The translations under genes were made by a program, and so were the position numbers. A model generated the notes under the pieces. That model did not search any database, was not told the origin of the DNA, and saw only the letters and a list, made by a program, of their open reading frames with translations. Source: Atherix ibis (lineage: Eukaryota > Arthropoda > Insecta > Diptera > Athericidae). Taken from it: a DNA stretch of 64,000 nucleotides. Position 1 is the stretch's first letter, and each line of letters opens with the position of its first letter. The stretch is from NCBI GenBank assembly GCA_958298945.1, contig OY282606.1, positions 27,129,740-27,193,739 of the forward strand, in the 5' to 3' direction. Shown here piece after piece: positions 32,500 to 45,029 of this stretch.

Positions 32500-34818
32500 T
32501 CAAGTTAAACCGGCGGCAAAAAATTTTGGTCTGAAACATAAATGGAGAAAAAACAATACATATGGTGGTGGTAGCGTTGGCTTCGAAGACAAGATGCTTT
32601 AAGGCAAGAAGGCAACACCAGCGCGCTCGTAAGCGAGACAGGGCCTCGACAGAGGAACTCAGACGGACCTACGAAGAGAAAAGGCGTCTTCTCAGAAACG
32701 CCATCAACTCGAGTAAACGAGATTGTTGGAAGGAACTCTGCGCGGAAGTGGACCGGGACCCGTGGGGCAGACCGTATAAGACGGTCATGCATAGGATTAA
32801 AAGCCTACCCGCAACAAAACCAACCTGTCCCGACATGCTGTATAGAATAGTAGAACATCTGTTTCCGGAGAAACCAGAACTTCCCGACTACCACCCGGAG
32901 GATGAAGAAGTGGAAATTCCCGGAGTGACCATGGAAGAACTCACAAGGGCCTGCACTAGATTGCAGAATGGTAAGGCACAAGGACCAAGCGTCAGGCCAG
33001 ACATTTTCATAAGCATGTACGACGCCTGCCTGCGGCAAGGCGTATTTCCGACTCGATGGAAGCAACAAAGATTGGTTCTTATCCCAAAAGGGAAGAAACC
33101 ACCGGACGAACCAGCATCCTATCGTCCACTCTGCATGCTCGATTCGGATGGCAAGACCTTGGAGCGGATAGTGGCCGACAGATTGGAGCATTACATAGAT
33201 CCTCAACTTTCCGAATTCCAATTCGGATTCAGGAAGGGGAGATCGACCATCGACGCGCTGGAACTCGTCACGAACATCGCAAAGGAAGCCATCTCAAGAA
33301 AGAGATAGAAAGCGGTTCCAAAAAGTATTGCCTCATTGTCACCCTGGACATCAAGAATGCGTTTAACTCGGCCCGCTGGGACCGAGTCTTGGAGGCTCTT
33401 GAGAACATGGGGGTGGCCTACTACCTACGGAGGATGGTCAGATCATACTGCAGTGACCGACTACTACACTACGAGACCAGCGGAGTATGGGGTCATGGGA
33501 GGGGTACCTCAGGGCTCTGTCCTGGAGCCACTCTTGTGGAACGTCATGTACGACGGCCTACTCCATCTGGAATTACCGCCGAACACAACACTCGTGGCTT
33601 TCGTGGACGACGTAGCGGTTGTCCTTGTAGCCAAACACCTGGAGGAACTGGAAGCCGCATTCTCCACCACCATCCGGAGGATAAGACAGTAGATGACATC
33701 GGCAGACCTGTCTTTGGCGGAAAATAAGACAGAGGCACTCCTTGTGAGTAGCCGGAAGAATATGGAGACCATCACCATAAGAGTAGGCGATCACGACATC
33801 CAGTCGCTATCCTACATCCGGTATCTAGGAGTGGTCTTGAATGTCAGACTAAACTAGAAGGAGCACATCTCCAGCGTCAGCAGAAAGGCATCTGCAGTAC
33901 AGGGCGCGCTTTCGCGGATAATGCCTAATATCGGAGGCCCCAGGCAAATGCGAAGGTGACTACTGGCGTCCTGCTATACGGAGCACCAGTGTGGGCGAAA
34001 TCCCTAGAGTTAACAACATACCGCAAGACAATGTCATCAGTCCAGCGGCTCTCAGCGATCAGAGTAGCGTCAGCATACCGTACGGTATCACACGATGCGG
34101 TCAACGTCGTCGCATCATGCCCACCCATCGATATGCTGGCAGGAGAGCGTGAGCGCCAACATCGTAGGAAGAAGAAAAAGCGGCGAAAGGTCCTCTGTGA
34201 AGAGGAGAGACCCGAGAGTCTTCGCCTCTGTCAAGAGAGATGGGACAGCTCGACGAAGGGTCGGTGGACTCATCGGCTGATCCCAGATGTCACCAAATGG
34301 GTCACTCGCGTGCACGGGGAAGTCGGTTATTACATCACCCAACGCTTGACTGGGCATGGATGCTTTCGGGCATACTTGCACAGATTTAAGACAACTGACT
34401 CCCCAAACTGTCATCACTGCCACGATGTGATCGAAGATGCAGAACACGTGTTCTTCCAATGCCCCTTCTACGAGGGGACACGGGCAGATCTGGAGAAAAA
34501 TCTGGACCGTTCCATCAGTCCAGAAAACATAGTGGAGTGCATGCTGAAGAGCCAATCGGGTTGGAACAGAGTTGCAGAGTACGCGGAATCATCACGTACG
34601 AAGAATAGGCCGCGAGGCGTCGTAATATCGGGAAAGCAGTAATATCAAATAAGAACAAAGAGTGCCGCCGGGGAACGATCGTTCCGGGAGCAAGGGTACA
34701 GGTAGGTTTTAGCGAGGTAAAAATCCCGCATAACTAGTCTGGCAGGTAGAAGGTCTTCCAGGCGAGTACCTGTTGAAGGTTTCCTCCTGTACCTCATTAT
34801 TCTAAACTTAAAAAAAAA
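32500..34818 (+). pseudogene. R1-like LINE, copy 2, RT to 3' end
   Basis: 5'-truncated; the endonuclease is missing. The frame at 32562-33306 has a basic pre-RT region (KARRQHQRARKRDRAS), GVTMEELTRACTRLQNGKAQ, PASYRPLCMLDSDGKTLERI and FGFRKGRSTIDAL, then a stop. The next frame has KYCLIVTLDIKNAFNSARWD (motif A, Asp kept, about 33325-33385). The next has MGGVPQGSVLEPLLWNVMYD (motif B) and VAFVDDVAVVLVAKH (FVDD box intact, about 33597-33640), a stop at RIRQ, YIRYLGVVLNVRLN, then TTGVLLYGAPVWAK and CHHCHDVIEDAEHVFFQC, a complete C-x2-C-x8-H-x4-C knuckle (about 34408-34465), ending at 34642. The 3' UTR reaches an A-run at 34809-34818. At least three frameshifts and two stops. Confidence 0.9.
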
Positions 34819-35289
34819 GCTTAGAAAAAGCTGAATTATTTTCCTTTTGGGGGCAAAGGGTTAGGAGCCAGCAGTATTTTGAGGATTTCGCTAAAAAATT
34901 CTAAACATAGCAGAAAAGCCTTATTACCCCCTTGTGTATTTTTTGAAAATTTTGGTTCTCAGCAAAAAGCCTTGTACACGTTCGGGAGGATAATCACCCG
35001 AAGAGTTTTTAACTTGCTCATTAGAATGGAAGATGCCGTCGGTTATTTAATGATGAAATCCTGGAGCGTTACTTATATAGATGACAAAGGTCTTACCCGG
35101 AAAGTCTACAGTGGCTCTATTTATGGTCCGCGAAGATGAAGTAGGCCTTGCTTCGGTGGAGCAACCATATTAAACATGACATGCTGGGAGTGTGGAGCTG
35201 GAAGACCACAGTGCGAAGCCGTAACGTCTGGAGTTCTCTAATTCAATAAGCTTAGACGAGAGTTCCACATGTCGTAGCGTTGATGATGA
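34819..35289. other. Unassigned; possible LINE 3' UTR ending in GATGAT
   Basis: An 86-codon + ORF (34879-35139) has no recognised family. 35105-35300 resembles 36055-36195 (gaagaccacagtgcgaagcc against gaagaccaaggcacgaagcc, in a similar order of blocks) and ends gttgatgatgat. Such ends occur at the 3' termini of some R1-clade LINEs, but I cannot confirm this. Confidence 0.35.
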
Positions 35290-35570
35290 TAGTAAAGAAT
35301 TTATAAAATTAAGGATAGGACCTGAGAAACGAGTTGTTGGATCTGTAGAACTTATACACCGAAAGAAGTCCTTTAGTTTGTAAGAGTCAATAAGTTGAAC
35401 GTCACAGTAATGGCATAAATGACGTGGTGGGTATCCGAAGAGAAAATCATAGATTATGAAAAATTTTAAATTTCATTTGGTCAATGAAGGCGGTAAGCTG
35501 AGAATTTTGGTAGGAGTGGGACCCTCATGAGCTTTCCTTTTCAGTTGATCAGCTCGTTTAATACCGAGGA
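35290..35570 (-). pseudogene. I-like LINE ORF2 C-terminus, third copy
   Basis: The minus strand reads FLFGYPPRHLCHYCDVQLID and then SSTDPTTRFSGPILNFINS, parallel to FLFGNTNRPFCQSCGTHFTV and LLDPTTPFPSPLFNLL at the end of the full-length LINE ORF2. The first two knuckle cysteines are present; the later His/Cys pair is lost in a small deletion. About 60 codons. Confidence 0.65.
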
Positions 35571-36239
35571 TCCTAACATGATCAGTTAATAACACCTCTG
35601 TTATTAAGTATATTATATCGACTGGATCTGAGAATCCGGTCAAATAATGCGCCCCGAAAGGCTCAAAATTATTACGCTGCGATGTTTGGTGCTCTTGATT
35701 GCAGTCTTAACTGAAAACAAAAAACCCTACTCGAATAGATATTTCACTTAATAGGGTTGTTATGTGGTCATCGATAACTGCGTGTACCAACAGAACCAAT
35801 CCAGCTATTAATCTACTCAGTCACGGCTTCCATTTTCAGTGTAGGAGCGAGGTTTGGAAATAAAGAGAAAGATTGGATGGTTTTTTGTCCAGCCTAAAAA
35901 TTATATGGAAAAGGGAGAAAAAATTAGTTTTACCGTAAGTGGATGAAATTATTTTTGTTTATTAAGTTTTTATAGATAATTGTTCAGGGCGATTTATTAA
36001 GCTAGAATAGGATAGATTTTTGTCCAATTTCAATGAAGATAGAGTCCATCCGGGAAGTCCCAGAAAATGAGGTAAGTCCTAGCTTCGATGGAAACCCTGA
36101 CTTTAGTCTCCGATGTTGAAGACCAAGGCACGAAGCCAGGACGTCTTTTGATTCAGCAGGCCTAGGCCGTTTTTAGTGATGATCGCCAATGAACCATTTG
36201 GCGACATCATGTAACATGTTAGTTGGCATTGTCAGCTTC
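35571..36239. other. No gene recognised
   Basis: Includes the repeat at 36055-36195 that resembles 35105-35300 and ends tagtgatgatcg. The rest is AT-rich without motif. Confidence 0.4.
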
Positions 36240-36990
36240 TTTAAGCTCAAAAAATATTAAATTAAAATTAATTAGAAACAATTATTAACAAAAGTACGGG
36301 GATCGTAACTTTTAAATTAAATACAATTTTATAATTTATATTACGCTGATTGATTACATAGTCTTTAGCGGCTCTGGCGAAGAAAGGTGAGTTCTTTTGA
36401 GTACGTTTTTCATAACATTTTCGAAGACTTCTGATGTTATTTCAGAAATTTTGGGCCAGGCAACATCACCAATTTTTTGAATTATTTATTTTCTTTAAAA
36501 ATTTGCATCGTAGCACGTGCTTTGTGTGATGTGGCACCGTCTTGTTGGAACCTCATGTTCTGTAGGCCTAATTGATCCAATTCAGATAGTAAAAAGTTTT
36601 CCAACATGTCCCAATATCGGTCACCAGTAACTGTTACAGCATTGCCCAAATACCGCACCCTACAGTTACTCTACGAGAGTGTAGTGGTCTGTGGTGTATT
36701 AGATGAGGGTTTTCAGTGCCCCAATAGCGGATTTTCATGATCATTTGCCTTCAGCTGTTGCATCAATTAAATTTTATATGGGTAAAAACGCAATTTGTTT
36801 AATAAAATTTTTAACAAACATGACGCAGATATTCCCAATTCTTGTGCATGGCGTCGATGAGAGGTTGAACAAAAAAAGCACCCTGTACATAGTCGAACCC
36901 CAAAGTTTGAGTCCGTATGTCCAGAATTGGGAGTCGCAGTAGAGGTTTGCATGGTCCTTCAAGTTAATTTTCTAGATTATGGACACCCGT
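36240..36990 (-). pseudogene. Tc1/mariner family B, copy 2, inverted
   Basis: From 36950 downward: RRHAQELGISASCLLKILLN with KLRFYPYKI (helix-turn-helix end, about 36870-36770), QLMQQLKANDH, then a deletion, WGTENPHLIHHRPLHSRRVT readable with a stop (about 36720-36660), a second deletion, GNAVTVTGDRYWDMLENFLL (about 36645-36590), MRFQQDGATSHKARATMQ (second catalytic motif, Asp kept, about 36560-36505), then VMLPGPKF and the tail to about 36370. The non-coding 36240-36365 matches 8735-8890 in reverse. The first catalytic motif lies in a deletion. Dead. Confidence 0.75.
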
Positions 36991-39049
36991 TTTTTATGGA
37001 TGAACATTTTTGTCACTCAGGGTCTTAGTTTCTTCTCGGCAAAGAGTAAAAGTAATGTGAGAACATTTTTTTGAACCCTAAGAAGTTGGTGTGGTGTGCT
37101 ATGATTTGGCTATAAGAAAATTAATAGTAATTTTTCGCAAATACATTTTTGCTGCTTTTCTACAAAATTGTTAAAATATTTATTATAAATAGAAAGTGTT
37201 TCAAATCGTATACAAACAAAACAAAAAAAAATTATAGAAAATGTTCAAACCAAAACAATCTAACAAGAAAATTATAGTAAATAAATGGAAAATAAAATTC
37301 ATTCAAAAAATTCTCAATTCAAATTAGATAAAATTAAATAGAAAAACACTAAAGCTTAAGTAGTAGACAAAAGCCTCTAAGACACATAAATTCAAATAAG
37401 ATAAATAATAGCGGAACGCTAAAGAAGATTAATCGTCTTCGAGGTACGTGACGAAGGAAAATTCAATGTTCACAAATGTTATCTTGTGTATTTAATAAGT
37501 ATTGGTGAAATTTTAATAATAATCTTAATTCGGCAGCGAAAAGTTAAATCAGTTTTTTACCTTCTTCGTTTTGGCATTTTGTTTTTACGCCTTTAGGATT
37601 TGATAGTCGCATCAAAATTACAGTATCACAAATAGCTTCACGTGCGGTCGAAATTGTTAAATAGTCAGCCGCGAAAAATTGACTGTATTATCCAAAAATG
37701 ATCGGTTCTTTAGCAGAAGATCATGAGGTCTTAGAACATTTTACGAAAAATTTATCGGAAAAGGGTGCTTTCCTCTGAACTTGGAGAGATGAGTTGTAAA
37801 TGAAGAGGAGGATGGCTGCTGCTGTTGGGGATAATTTAAATGGAAATCACGATGAATAACAGCTTTGCTGATGACATAAAAAGGTTCTTTGGATTTTTTG
37901 CAATTCCTCTACAGGGCACAGAATAATCAAAGTACGTCAACAAGGCTATTGTCCGGCCTTAGTTAACCGTAGCCACAAAAATCATTGACCTGTGCGCTTG
38001 GTTAGAAAAAAGCGTGCCAAATTACACATACTCGATTAATTTTGAAAATCATCGTCAACATGTAGGAAAAGGCAGCTGATCGATTGGTTCCAAAGCCAAA
38101 AATCCATATGAATATTTAGTTAGGTAATTTTTATTAAAAAAAAAAATCACCTCATTGGAATATAAGTTCTGCGTCCGGTGGAATGCTCCATTAAGTAGAC
38201 TTGGCTACTAAAAGGTTACTGTCAGTCAAAGAATGTTTAAGATTGCATAGTTTTTTTCCCCGTCCCATTTCATATTAATATCGATAATGTCCAGGAGCTG
38301 TGATCTACTGTAATATTCTAAGAGTGCGGTTCTAACTGTTCATAAGAGTTAATATTCTTAAACGGATTTTTAATCTCGAAGCTATATTGCGAAAGACCAT
38401 TTGATGAGATGAGATTTAATCAGTGGCCTACAGTATGAACCGCTGCTATTTTTATGAAGTTAATTAATTTAAAAATTTTTTTTTTTAATAATTAAATATG
38501 GAAAAGGGTTTATAGAATTTTTACTTAGACATAATTGGAAAATCTAACCAAACTTCAAATATTGATGCATTATTTCTTCGTTCATTTGTATTCATTTTTC
38601 CAACCCAGGACAATATGAAAATAAAATGTTGCAAATGGAATAAAATAAATCATATAAAATATGAAATCAATAATTTATGATCATATTCTGAATAGACTTT
38701 ACCTATTGTATAATGCCGTAGTAGGCAGATTTCACTGTATCCTCCCCGGATCTGATCGACTTTCGTGTACTCGGATATGGTCCAGTTTTGGTTGGGCATA
38801 AATCTTGTATGCAATCGAATGAATCTTTGCGAACCGACAATCATATCCCATATGAATACGAATACAATTCGATTTTCCTATGGTTTATCGATTCCAAATA
38901 TTTCGCTTTATTTGATCAATGATGCGTACAGTTTGTGAATGGACTTTATCAACAACAAAAAAAGTCGATAGGTCCAACTGGGTTTCCATAAAGTAGATGG
39001 AATCTTAGAAAAGTTAAGACTTAGGCAGACCAAGCTAATATTATGCACA
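36991..39049. other. No gene recognised
   Basis: About 2 kb, AT-rich with some mixed-composition stretches (37560-38100, 38690-38900). No ORF of interest and no transposon signature seen. Confidence 0.45.
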
Positions 39050-39051
39050 TA

Positions 39052-40241
39052 CGAGGTCTGTTCAAAAGTATCGCAAATTTTGAATTTCCGCGGGTTACAT
39101 TTATTTATATATTTTCGATTTTTTGTGGCGTTCTGTTAGTACTCATGCCTCTCACTGATGCCGGCAAGTACGACCATTTTGAGTGTTCAGTTAATTTTTG
39201 ACAGCTGCTTTGGTTGCACGTGTTTTGGCTCATCTTCGATTTTGGCCAATTCCAAAAAATGGATCAAAGAATCTGTATCCGTGACATATGCTGAAGCTAC
39301 CTTAGACCGAAGCAACGTTTATCGGTAGTACAAAATATTCTCAGAGGGTCGAGAAGATGTGAACGACGAAAAGCGTGCCGGACGCCCGAGCACCTCAATA
39401 ACAGATGAAAACATTGATGAAGTGAAGAAAATAGTATTGGCCAATCGTCGATTTACCGTTAGAGAAGTTGCTGAGGACTTAACCATATCGATTGGCTTAT
39501 GCCATTCGATATTGACCAATAATTTGGCCATGAAATGGGTCCCCGCGAAATTCATACCACAATACCTCAATTTCGACCAAAAACAGCATCGCATTAACAT
39601 TGATAAGGAGCTGTTTGACTATGTCCGCGACAACCCGAATTTGCTCAAAAGGGTCATAACTGGTGACGAATCATGGGTTTATGGTTATGACGTGGAAACC
39701 AAAGCTCAATCCTGTCAATGGAAGCTGCCGCACGAGCCAAGAACGAAAAGAGCGTGCCAAGTTCCGTCGAATGTTAAGGTTTTGCTTACAGTTTTCTTCG
39801 ATTGCAGGGGCGTGGTGCATCATGAGTTCTTGCCACAGGGTAGAACGGTCAATAAGGAATATTACCTGCAAGTTATGCGCAACTTGTGAGAAGCAATCCG
39901 CCAGAAATGCCCGGATTTGTGGAAGAATAAAAATGGGATTTTGCCATCGTATTCCCCAGATCTGGCGCCCTGTGACTTTTTCTTGTTCCCGAAACTGAAG
40001 AGCCCTATGAAAGGATGACGCTATGCTACGATTGAAGAGATAAAGACGGCATCGAAGGAGGAGCTGAACAAGTTTACAAGAAATTATTTTTTGAAGTCCT
40101 TTGAGGATTGGAAAAAACGTTTGCACAAGTGTATAATATCTGGTGGGGATTACTTTCAAGGGGACAAAATAGATATTCATGAATAAATAAATATTTTTTG
40201 AAAAAAACACAAAATTCGCGATACATTTTGAACAGACCTCG
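39052..40241 (+). mobile_element. mariner, cgaggtctg lineage, copy 1 (1190 bp)
   Basis: TIRs: the left end starts cgaggtctgttcaaaagtat and the right end in reverse starts cgaggtctgttcaaaatgta; TA flanks both (39050-39051 and 40242-40243). The transposase is broken: NDEKRAGRPSTSITDENIDE and RRFTVREVAEDLTISIGLCH (helix-turn-helix), MKWVPAKFI linker, VITGDESWVYGYDVETKAQ (first Asp, about 39655-39700), VLLTVFFDCRGVVHHEFLPQ and GRTVNKEYYLQVMRNL up to a stop at about 39887. About 85-90 bases including the second catalytic Asp (HHDNAP in relatives) are deleted at about 39935. IWRPVTF with SCSRN marks the third-motif region out of frame. Confidence 0.9.
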
Positions 40242-40243
40242 TA

Positions 40244-41149
40244 ATTCGTAAAAAGACCTATCTAAAAATGTCTATTGAAAAAATTCTTCTCAACTAGATA
40301 CCCAACGGATATAATTATCCATTTTACAGTTTAAAAATTAATGCCCCATTTTTATCTATTTTTGATAAAAGTCTTTACAAATTAAGTTAAAATTATTTTA
40401 TAATAAATTATGCCATTTAATAAATTAAATTAACTTTATTATAATAAATAATTTTTTTTCAATAAAATTGAACACATTTCTTGTTTAAATAAACGAAATT
40501 TTCTTCAGCGATGTGGAGCATTTCTCGTTTGGTATATATGTCAAAGCAAAAATACCATAATAAAAAGGGTTTTGAAACCCTAATAATAAAAATGGTTTTG
40601 ATTGTGTAGTGTGGATTTTTTGTTAAGGTAATATTCACACGTATTTCTTTACTTGAAGATTTTCATTTAGATTATGTATGGTTTCAATAAAAAGGCGCTA
40701 TAATCTATTAAAACAACAAAATTATTTTAAAAGTTAACGAAAAATAGTATTAGGCTTTTATAATAGTACAAATACTATTCAAATGTGTCATAATGTCTCT
40801 AATTTTTAAAAGTTTACCAAGTTTGCTTCTTTCCAGGAGCCTTTGCGAACACCAATTCAAGAAGTATATACTATACGGACCTACCATTCCATAAAATATC
40901 AAATTATTTAATTTATAATGTAAAAATAGTATTAATTAAAATTTATAATCTTAAACGTATAATTAAGATATCAGCCGTAATTCTAAAAAAGCATTTATTT
41001 TCTTACCAGCTTCTTAAAACACTTAGAAGAGTGTTCAAGAATTTTTTGATGATTCAAAATAATATTTTCTTTGATATTATTAAAATAATAATTTTTAAAA
41101 TAATAAAAAACAATAAAATTCAATAAGCAAAATTTTCATAATTGTTTTA
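40244..41149. other. No gene recognised; AT-rich
   Basis: Very AT-rich with poly-A/T runs. 40800-40900 read in reverse gives a faint GMVGPYSIYF that might be a transposase trace; I do not call it. Confidence 0.5.
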
Positions 41150-42330
41150 ACTTAAACAATACAAAACTGACTGTGAAAAAACGATTTTTCATGCCTCTTT
41201 TGGTGTGCATTTTGGTCTAAAGGTTTTCATTTTGAATATGAAAAGGGAAATACGAGTACTACCAATCCTGAGTATTATGACCAACTGTCTTTTTGGCTAA
41301 ATTTAAAGATTTTAATATGAATAATATCTGGTTTTATCAAGACAAACTAGACAACACAACATATTTTAGTGAAAAGTTCCCTGTACTCGTAATTTTGATA
41401 TTTGGTGATGCCATATGACCTCCAAGGTTATGTATGCAATTTGAGTTCCCTGTACGCGCAATTTTCAGATTTGGTGATGCCATATGACCTCCAAGGTTAT
41501 GCATGCGATTTGACGCCATTAGATTTTTTTTTAAAAATATAAATTAATCAAAAATTATGTGATCACAGATAATTTTTAAACTTGAAAGTACTCCAAACCC
41601 GATATTCATCAAATAATGGCTGAATTACAGCCTTAAATGTGCGAAAAAATCAACCAAAATTACATCCAAAAAATCGAGACGTTCAGAATGGTTTTTTTTT
41701 TAAATTATTATTCTAATTTTATAAATCTTCTCAAATGGCAGTCTAAAAATGAAATAATTTAATAAAAATTAAATTAACTTAAACAATTCAAAACTGACTG
41801 TGAAAAAGCGATTTTTTGGTGTGCATTTTGGTCTTAAGGTTTTCATTTTGAGTATGAAAAAAGAAAAACCGACAATTGTGAGTGTTATGGCTGTATGATA
41901 ACCGACTGGCTTTTTGCCTAAATTTAAAGATTTTAATTTGAATAATATCTGCTCTAAACAAGACAAGCTACCAAATACAACATATTTTGGTGAAAAGTTC
42001 CCTGTACGCGCAATTTTCAGATTTGGTGATGCCATATAATCTCCAAGGTTATGCATGCGATTTGACGCCATTAGACTTTTTTTAAAAAAATTAATCAAAA
42101 AGTATGTGATCACAGAAAATTTTTAAACTTAAAAGTGCTCCAAAACCGATATTCATCTGATAATAGCTGAATTACAGCCTGAAATGCGCGAAAAAGTCAA
42201 CCAAAATTACATTAAAAAAATCGAGACGTTCAGATTGTTTTTAAAAAAAAATTATTTTTCTAATTTAATTAATTTTATCAATTGGCAGTGAAAAAATGAA
42301 ATAATTTAATAAAAATTGAGGTAAAATAAA
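41150..42330 (+). pseudogene. IFSDEAHF-type transposase 3' half, tandemly duplicated
   Basis: Unit 1 starts about 41160 and unit 2 about 41786; matching anchors (aactgactgtgaaaaa) are 626 bases apart, while anchors near the ends (gaattacagcct) are 548 apart. The 78-base difference is an extra internal duplication in unit 1 (ttccctgtac blocks at about 41384 and 41446). Each unit encodes a degraded SCLFWCAFWSKGFHFEYEKG-like stretch (compare TVWCAFWAGGIIGPYFF), LKILI with NIWFYQDK (second motif, about 41320; Gly after the Asp lost), and YACDLTPLDFFL (third motif, about 41500 and 42050). Stops are frequent. No TIRs identified. Confidence 0.8.
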
Positions 42331-43187
42331 ACTTTTATTTATATTTTATTAAAGTTTACATTCCAAATTCCAAATTGGATAATCATTTACGTACGAGTGG
42401 GTAAATATATAAAAGTCCGTAGAGTGGTCATTGGGCAGCTGCTATCTATAGTATACAGAGTATATGATTCAGAATTATTATACAATAATTGGTTATAACA
42501 GCATTTATTGATGGATCATATAAAAGTAAAAGATGCACTGGAATCCTATGAATAATTTGGAATTAAGGAAAAGTTCAAATAATGCATATTGTAATGAGAA
42601 GAAGTTCAATTACTAGTTAAACAGGTAATAATCAACGTTGAAAAAACCTGGCGATCACATACTTTACTACAGGTTTTCATTAAAGATATCTGACCGGCAA
42701 CAAAATATGTTTTATGATCAAATTGCAATATTCGCACATACTCGATAGTATCTGTTCAGTCAAGTTGCTGTGAATTCTAGGAAAACAAAAAAAAAACCTA
42801 AAATCAGAAGAAGAGGAACATCTCTTATAAAGGTGTTTGGAAAGACCCTATTGTCATAATGTTGTTATTGTTGAACACCATAAATTTTACCTTTTCAAAT
42901 TTTCATTTAGCTTTACCGCATTTTATTAGACCAACTATTTTATGAAAATCACCATTTTATGGATGAATATAAAATGAGTAAAATTTAATATTTTTCATGT
43001 TTAGTTCACCTGTTTGCATTCTTCGATAGTAACAGTTGATATGGTCAGCTTTGGCACCTTCTTCCTCTTATCATGATAAATTTTCAACTTTTCTGAGCAG
43101 TTATTCCCTTTAAGGCACGCTTCCGTACGTTGGCCATTTTAATATTGTAGTTTAATAGCTTCATTTTTCATCATAAGCAAAAATATA
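42331..43187. other. No gene recognised; flank of LINE insertion site
   Basis: AT-rich. 43010-43135 read on the minus strand gives an open stretch starting MANVRKRALKGNNCSEKLKI with many Lys/Arg. I cannot assign it; it might be an exon or a DNA-binding domain relic. It lies just upstream of the LINE target site. Confidence 0.35.
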
Positions 43188-43202
43188 AACTGCATAGTAG
43201 AG
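43188..43202 (+). repeat. Left target-site duplication of the I-like LINE
   Basis: aactgcatagtagag is repeated exactly at 48888-48902, immediately outside the 3' tail. The 15-bp perfect match brackets the LINE and defines its ends at 43203 and 48887. Confidence 0.95.
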
Positions 43203-43407
43203 GCACTCGTGTTTGAACTCTTGAACAGAGCGGTCACGTTTTTGATTTCGGTGTAGAAAAATCCATTGTGATAAACTATTATTATTGAAGTGAGAGTGTC
43301 TAATCTAATTGCGTGGAAAAAAGAGAGAAAAACTAGTGTACAGACTATAAATAGACTACAAATAGTATAATAATCGAGTGAAATAAAGAGTTGCTAAACC
43401 CATAACA

Positions 43408-44839
43408 ATGGACGTGGACGTCGACGTCAGGCCACCGGACCCCCCCTCGCCACCAGATACAGGTATATCCCTTACAATTCTCGACGCCTCTACCACAAAA
43501 TCCACGAAAAGAGCCAGACTAAACCAATCCATCAATACCACCACCAAAAATATAAATAACAATCACTACAATCACAACCAAACAAACACGAACCTATCTG
43601 TATTAAACAAATTGGTTAACTTCCCCTCCCTTCCGACTAAAATTTCCGAACATCCGCGCTTTCTAGTTATTTCCACTTCACCCGAGGCAAAATTCAGAGC
43701 GAACCAACTCTGTCCTTTTAAAACCAGTCTGGCTCTCAAGAATATCAGCAATGATATTCTTAAAATAAACGATTATCGTAACGGTGATCTATTGCTAACA
43801 ACCAAAACAAGATTTTCGGCCGAAAAATTTATTCACGCCAAACCGGTTTTTATCAATGATATCAAATTAAATTTCACACTTCACCCCTCCCTCAACCAAG
43901 TAAAGGGCACAATTTTTTGCAAGTGGCTTGCAAATACATCCGAAGAGGAAATCGTCAGCAACCTTATTGATTACAACGTGGTAGAGGCTAGAAAAATAAT
44001 CTCTACGCGCGACGGTACCCAGTCATTTACGGGTATTGTTGTTCTGACCTTTGACGCGTACGAACTCCCTTCCAACCTCAACATCCTTTTCCACAGATTT
44101 GATGTGAAAACATATTATCCGAACCCCATGAGATGTCGCAACTGCCAAGTACTGGGCCATACAGCTAAATACTGTAAGGCTTCGACGGTATGTGCTAATT
44201 GTGGACTTGCGCCCCATCTTGAAAAGGCATGTACACGTGTATTTTGCGTTAACTGCAAAACAGACTCACACACCTCAGGAGACCGTTGTTGCCCTTCGTA
44301 CGCGGAGAGAAAAACTATTCTTAAAGTTATGACGGACAACAAATGTTCCATGGCTGCAGCAACAACAATATTCAAAAAATCTCAAATGGATGCCTCCACA
44401 CTAAAATCGAACACCTCCTTTGCACAAGCAGTCCGTGCGTCATCTCATTCAGTTAATACATCAGCATCCTCATCATTGCCACCAACGCCTTCTGCGTCCA
44501 CTTTACCACTGCCACCATCCCCTCTCACATCCAAAAAAATTTCACCCTCTCCTTCCAGAAAAGCTTTTGAGCGTAAGCTAAATTCTTTAACGCCAAATGG
44601 TCAAAAAACCTTGTATAAATACAGGAATCAACACCTCTTCTGATAAATCAATTACCACCCCATCAAAATCCCCACTCTCAAATTCCCAAACACCGTCAAC
44701 CCACCCCCGATCCACCAGTGAACAAGTTGCTATACTAATTAGCACGTTAAAAGACCTCGATCCAGAAGATCGCAACACGGTTCTTACCTTAGCACAAAAA
44801 ATGAAGTCTGGTAAACCAGGAACAAGCTCCAAAAAATAA
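43408..44839 (+). CDS. Gag-like ORF1 protein, frameshifted near its end
   Basis: RNA-binding ORF1 protein of the LINE; in I-type elements it packages element RNA into cytoplasmic ribonucleoprotein. The frame opens MDVDVDVRPPDPPSPPD (ATG 43408). Three tandem zinc knuckles start at residue 243: CRNCQVLGHTAKYC, CANCGLAPHLEKAC and CVNCKTDSHTSGDRCC, after the usual YYPNPMR lead. A Ser/Pro-rich segment follows. The frame stops at 44641-44643, but the next frame (to 44839) encodes EQVAILISTLKDLDPEDRNT and VLTLAQKMK, which is conserved in the antisense relative at 13.1-13.2 kb, so the true C-terminus continues there. The slip is probably in the A6 run at 44603-44608; losing one A restores QKPCINTGINTSSDK. 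Confidence 0.9.
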
Positions 44840-45029
44840 CATTGCTAATGTTTTTTCTAAGAGTACGATCCTGCAATCTGGTGAACAAGAAGTGGTATGC
44901 CTTTCGGCAAACCTCTAATGGTTCACAGACTTACAGTCCAGTTCTTCTCCACCATATTTTTCTCCCTTCATGCAGCACTACTTCTGGGCAGATTACTGTT
45001 CTAGTTTTTAGCTTGCCTAACCTTCAACT

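Noticed and set aside
34879..35139. 86-codon ORF with YIDD as a retrotransposon RT active site
   Set aside because: YIDD occurs without any neighbouring RT motif A or B, and the ORF is probably LINE 3' UTR or unrelated sequence.
40800..40900. Antisense transposase trace GMVGPYSIYF
   Set aside because: Too short and isolated to separate from chance.
43010..43135. DNA-binding domain of a pogo/CENP-B type protein
   Set aside because: A basic open stretch starting MANVRKRA has only vague resemblance; no helix-turn-helix continuation.
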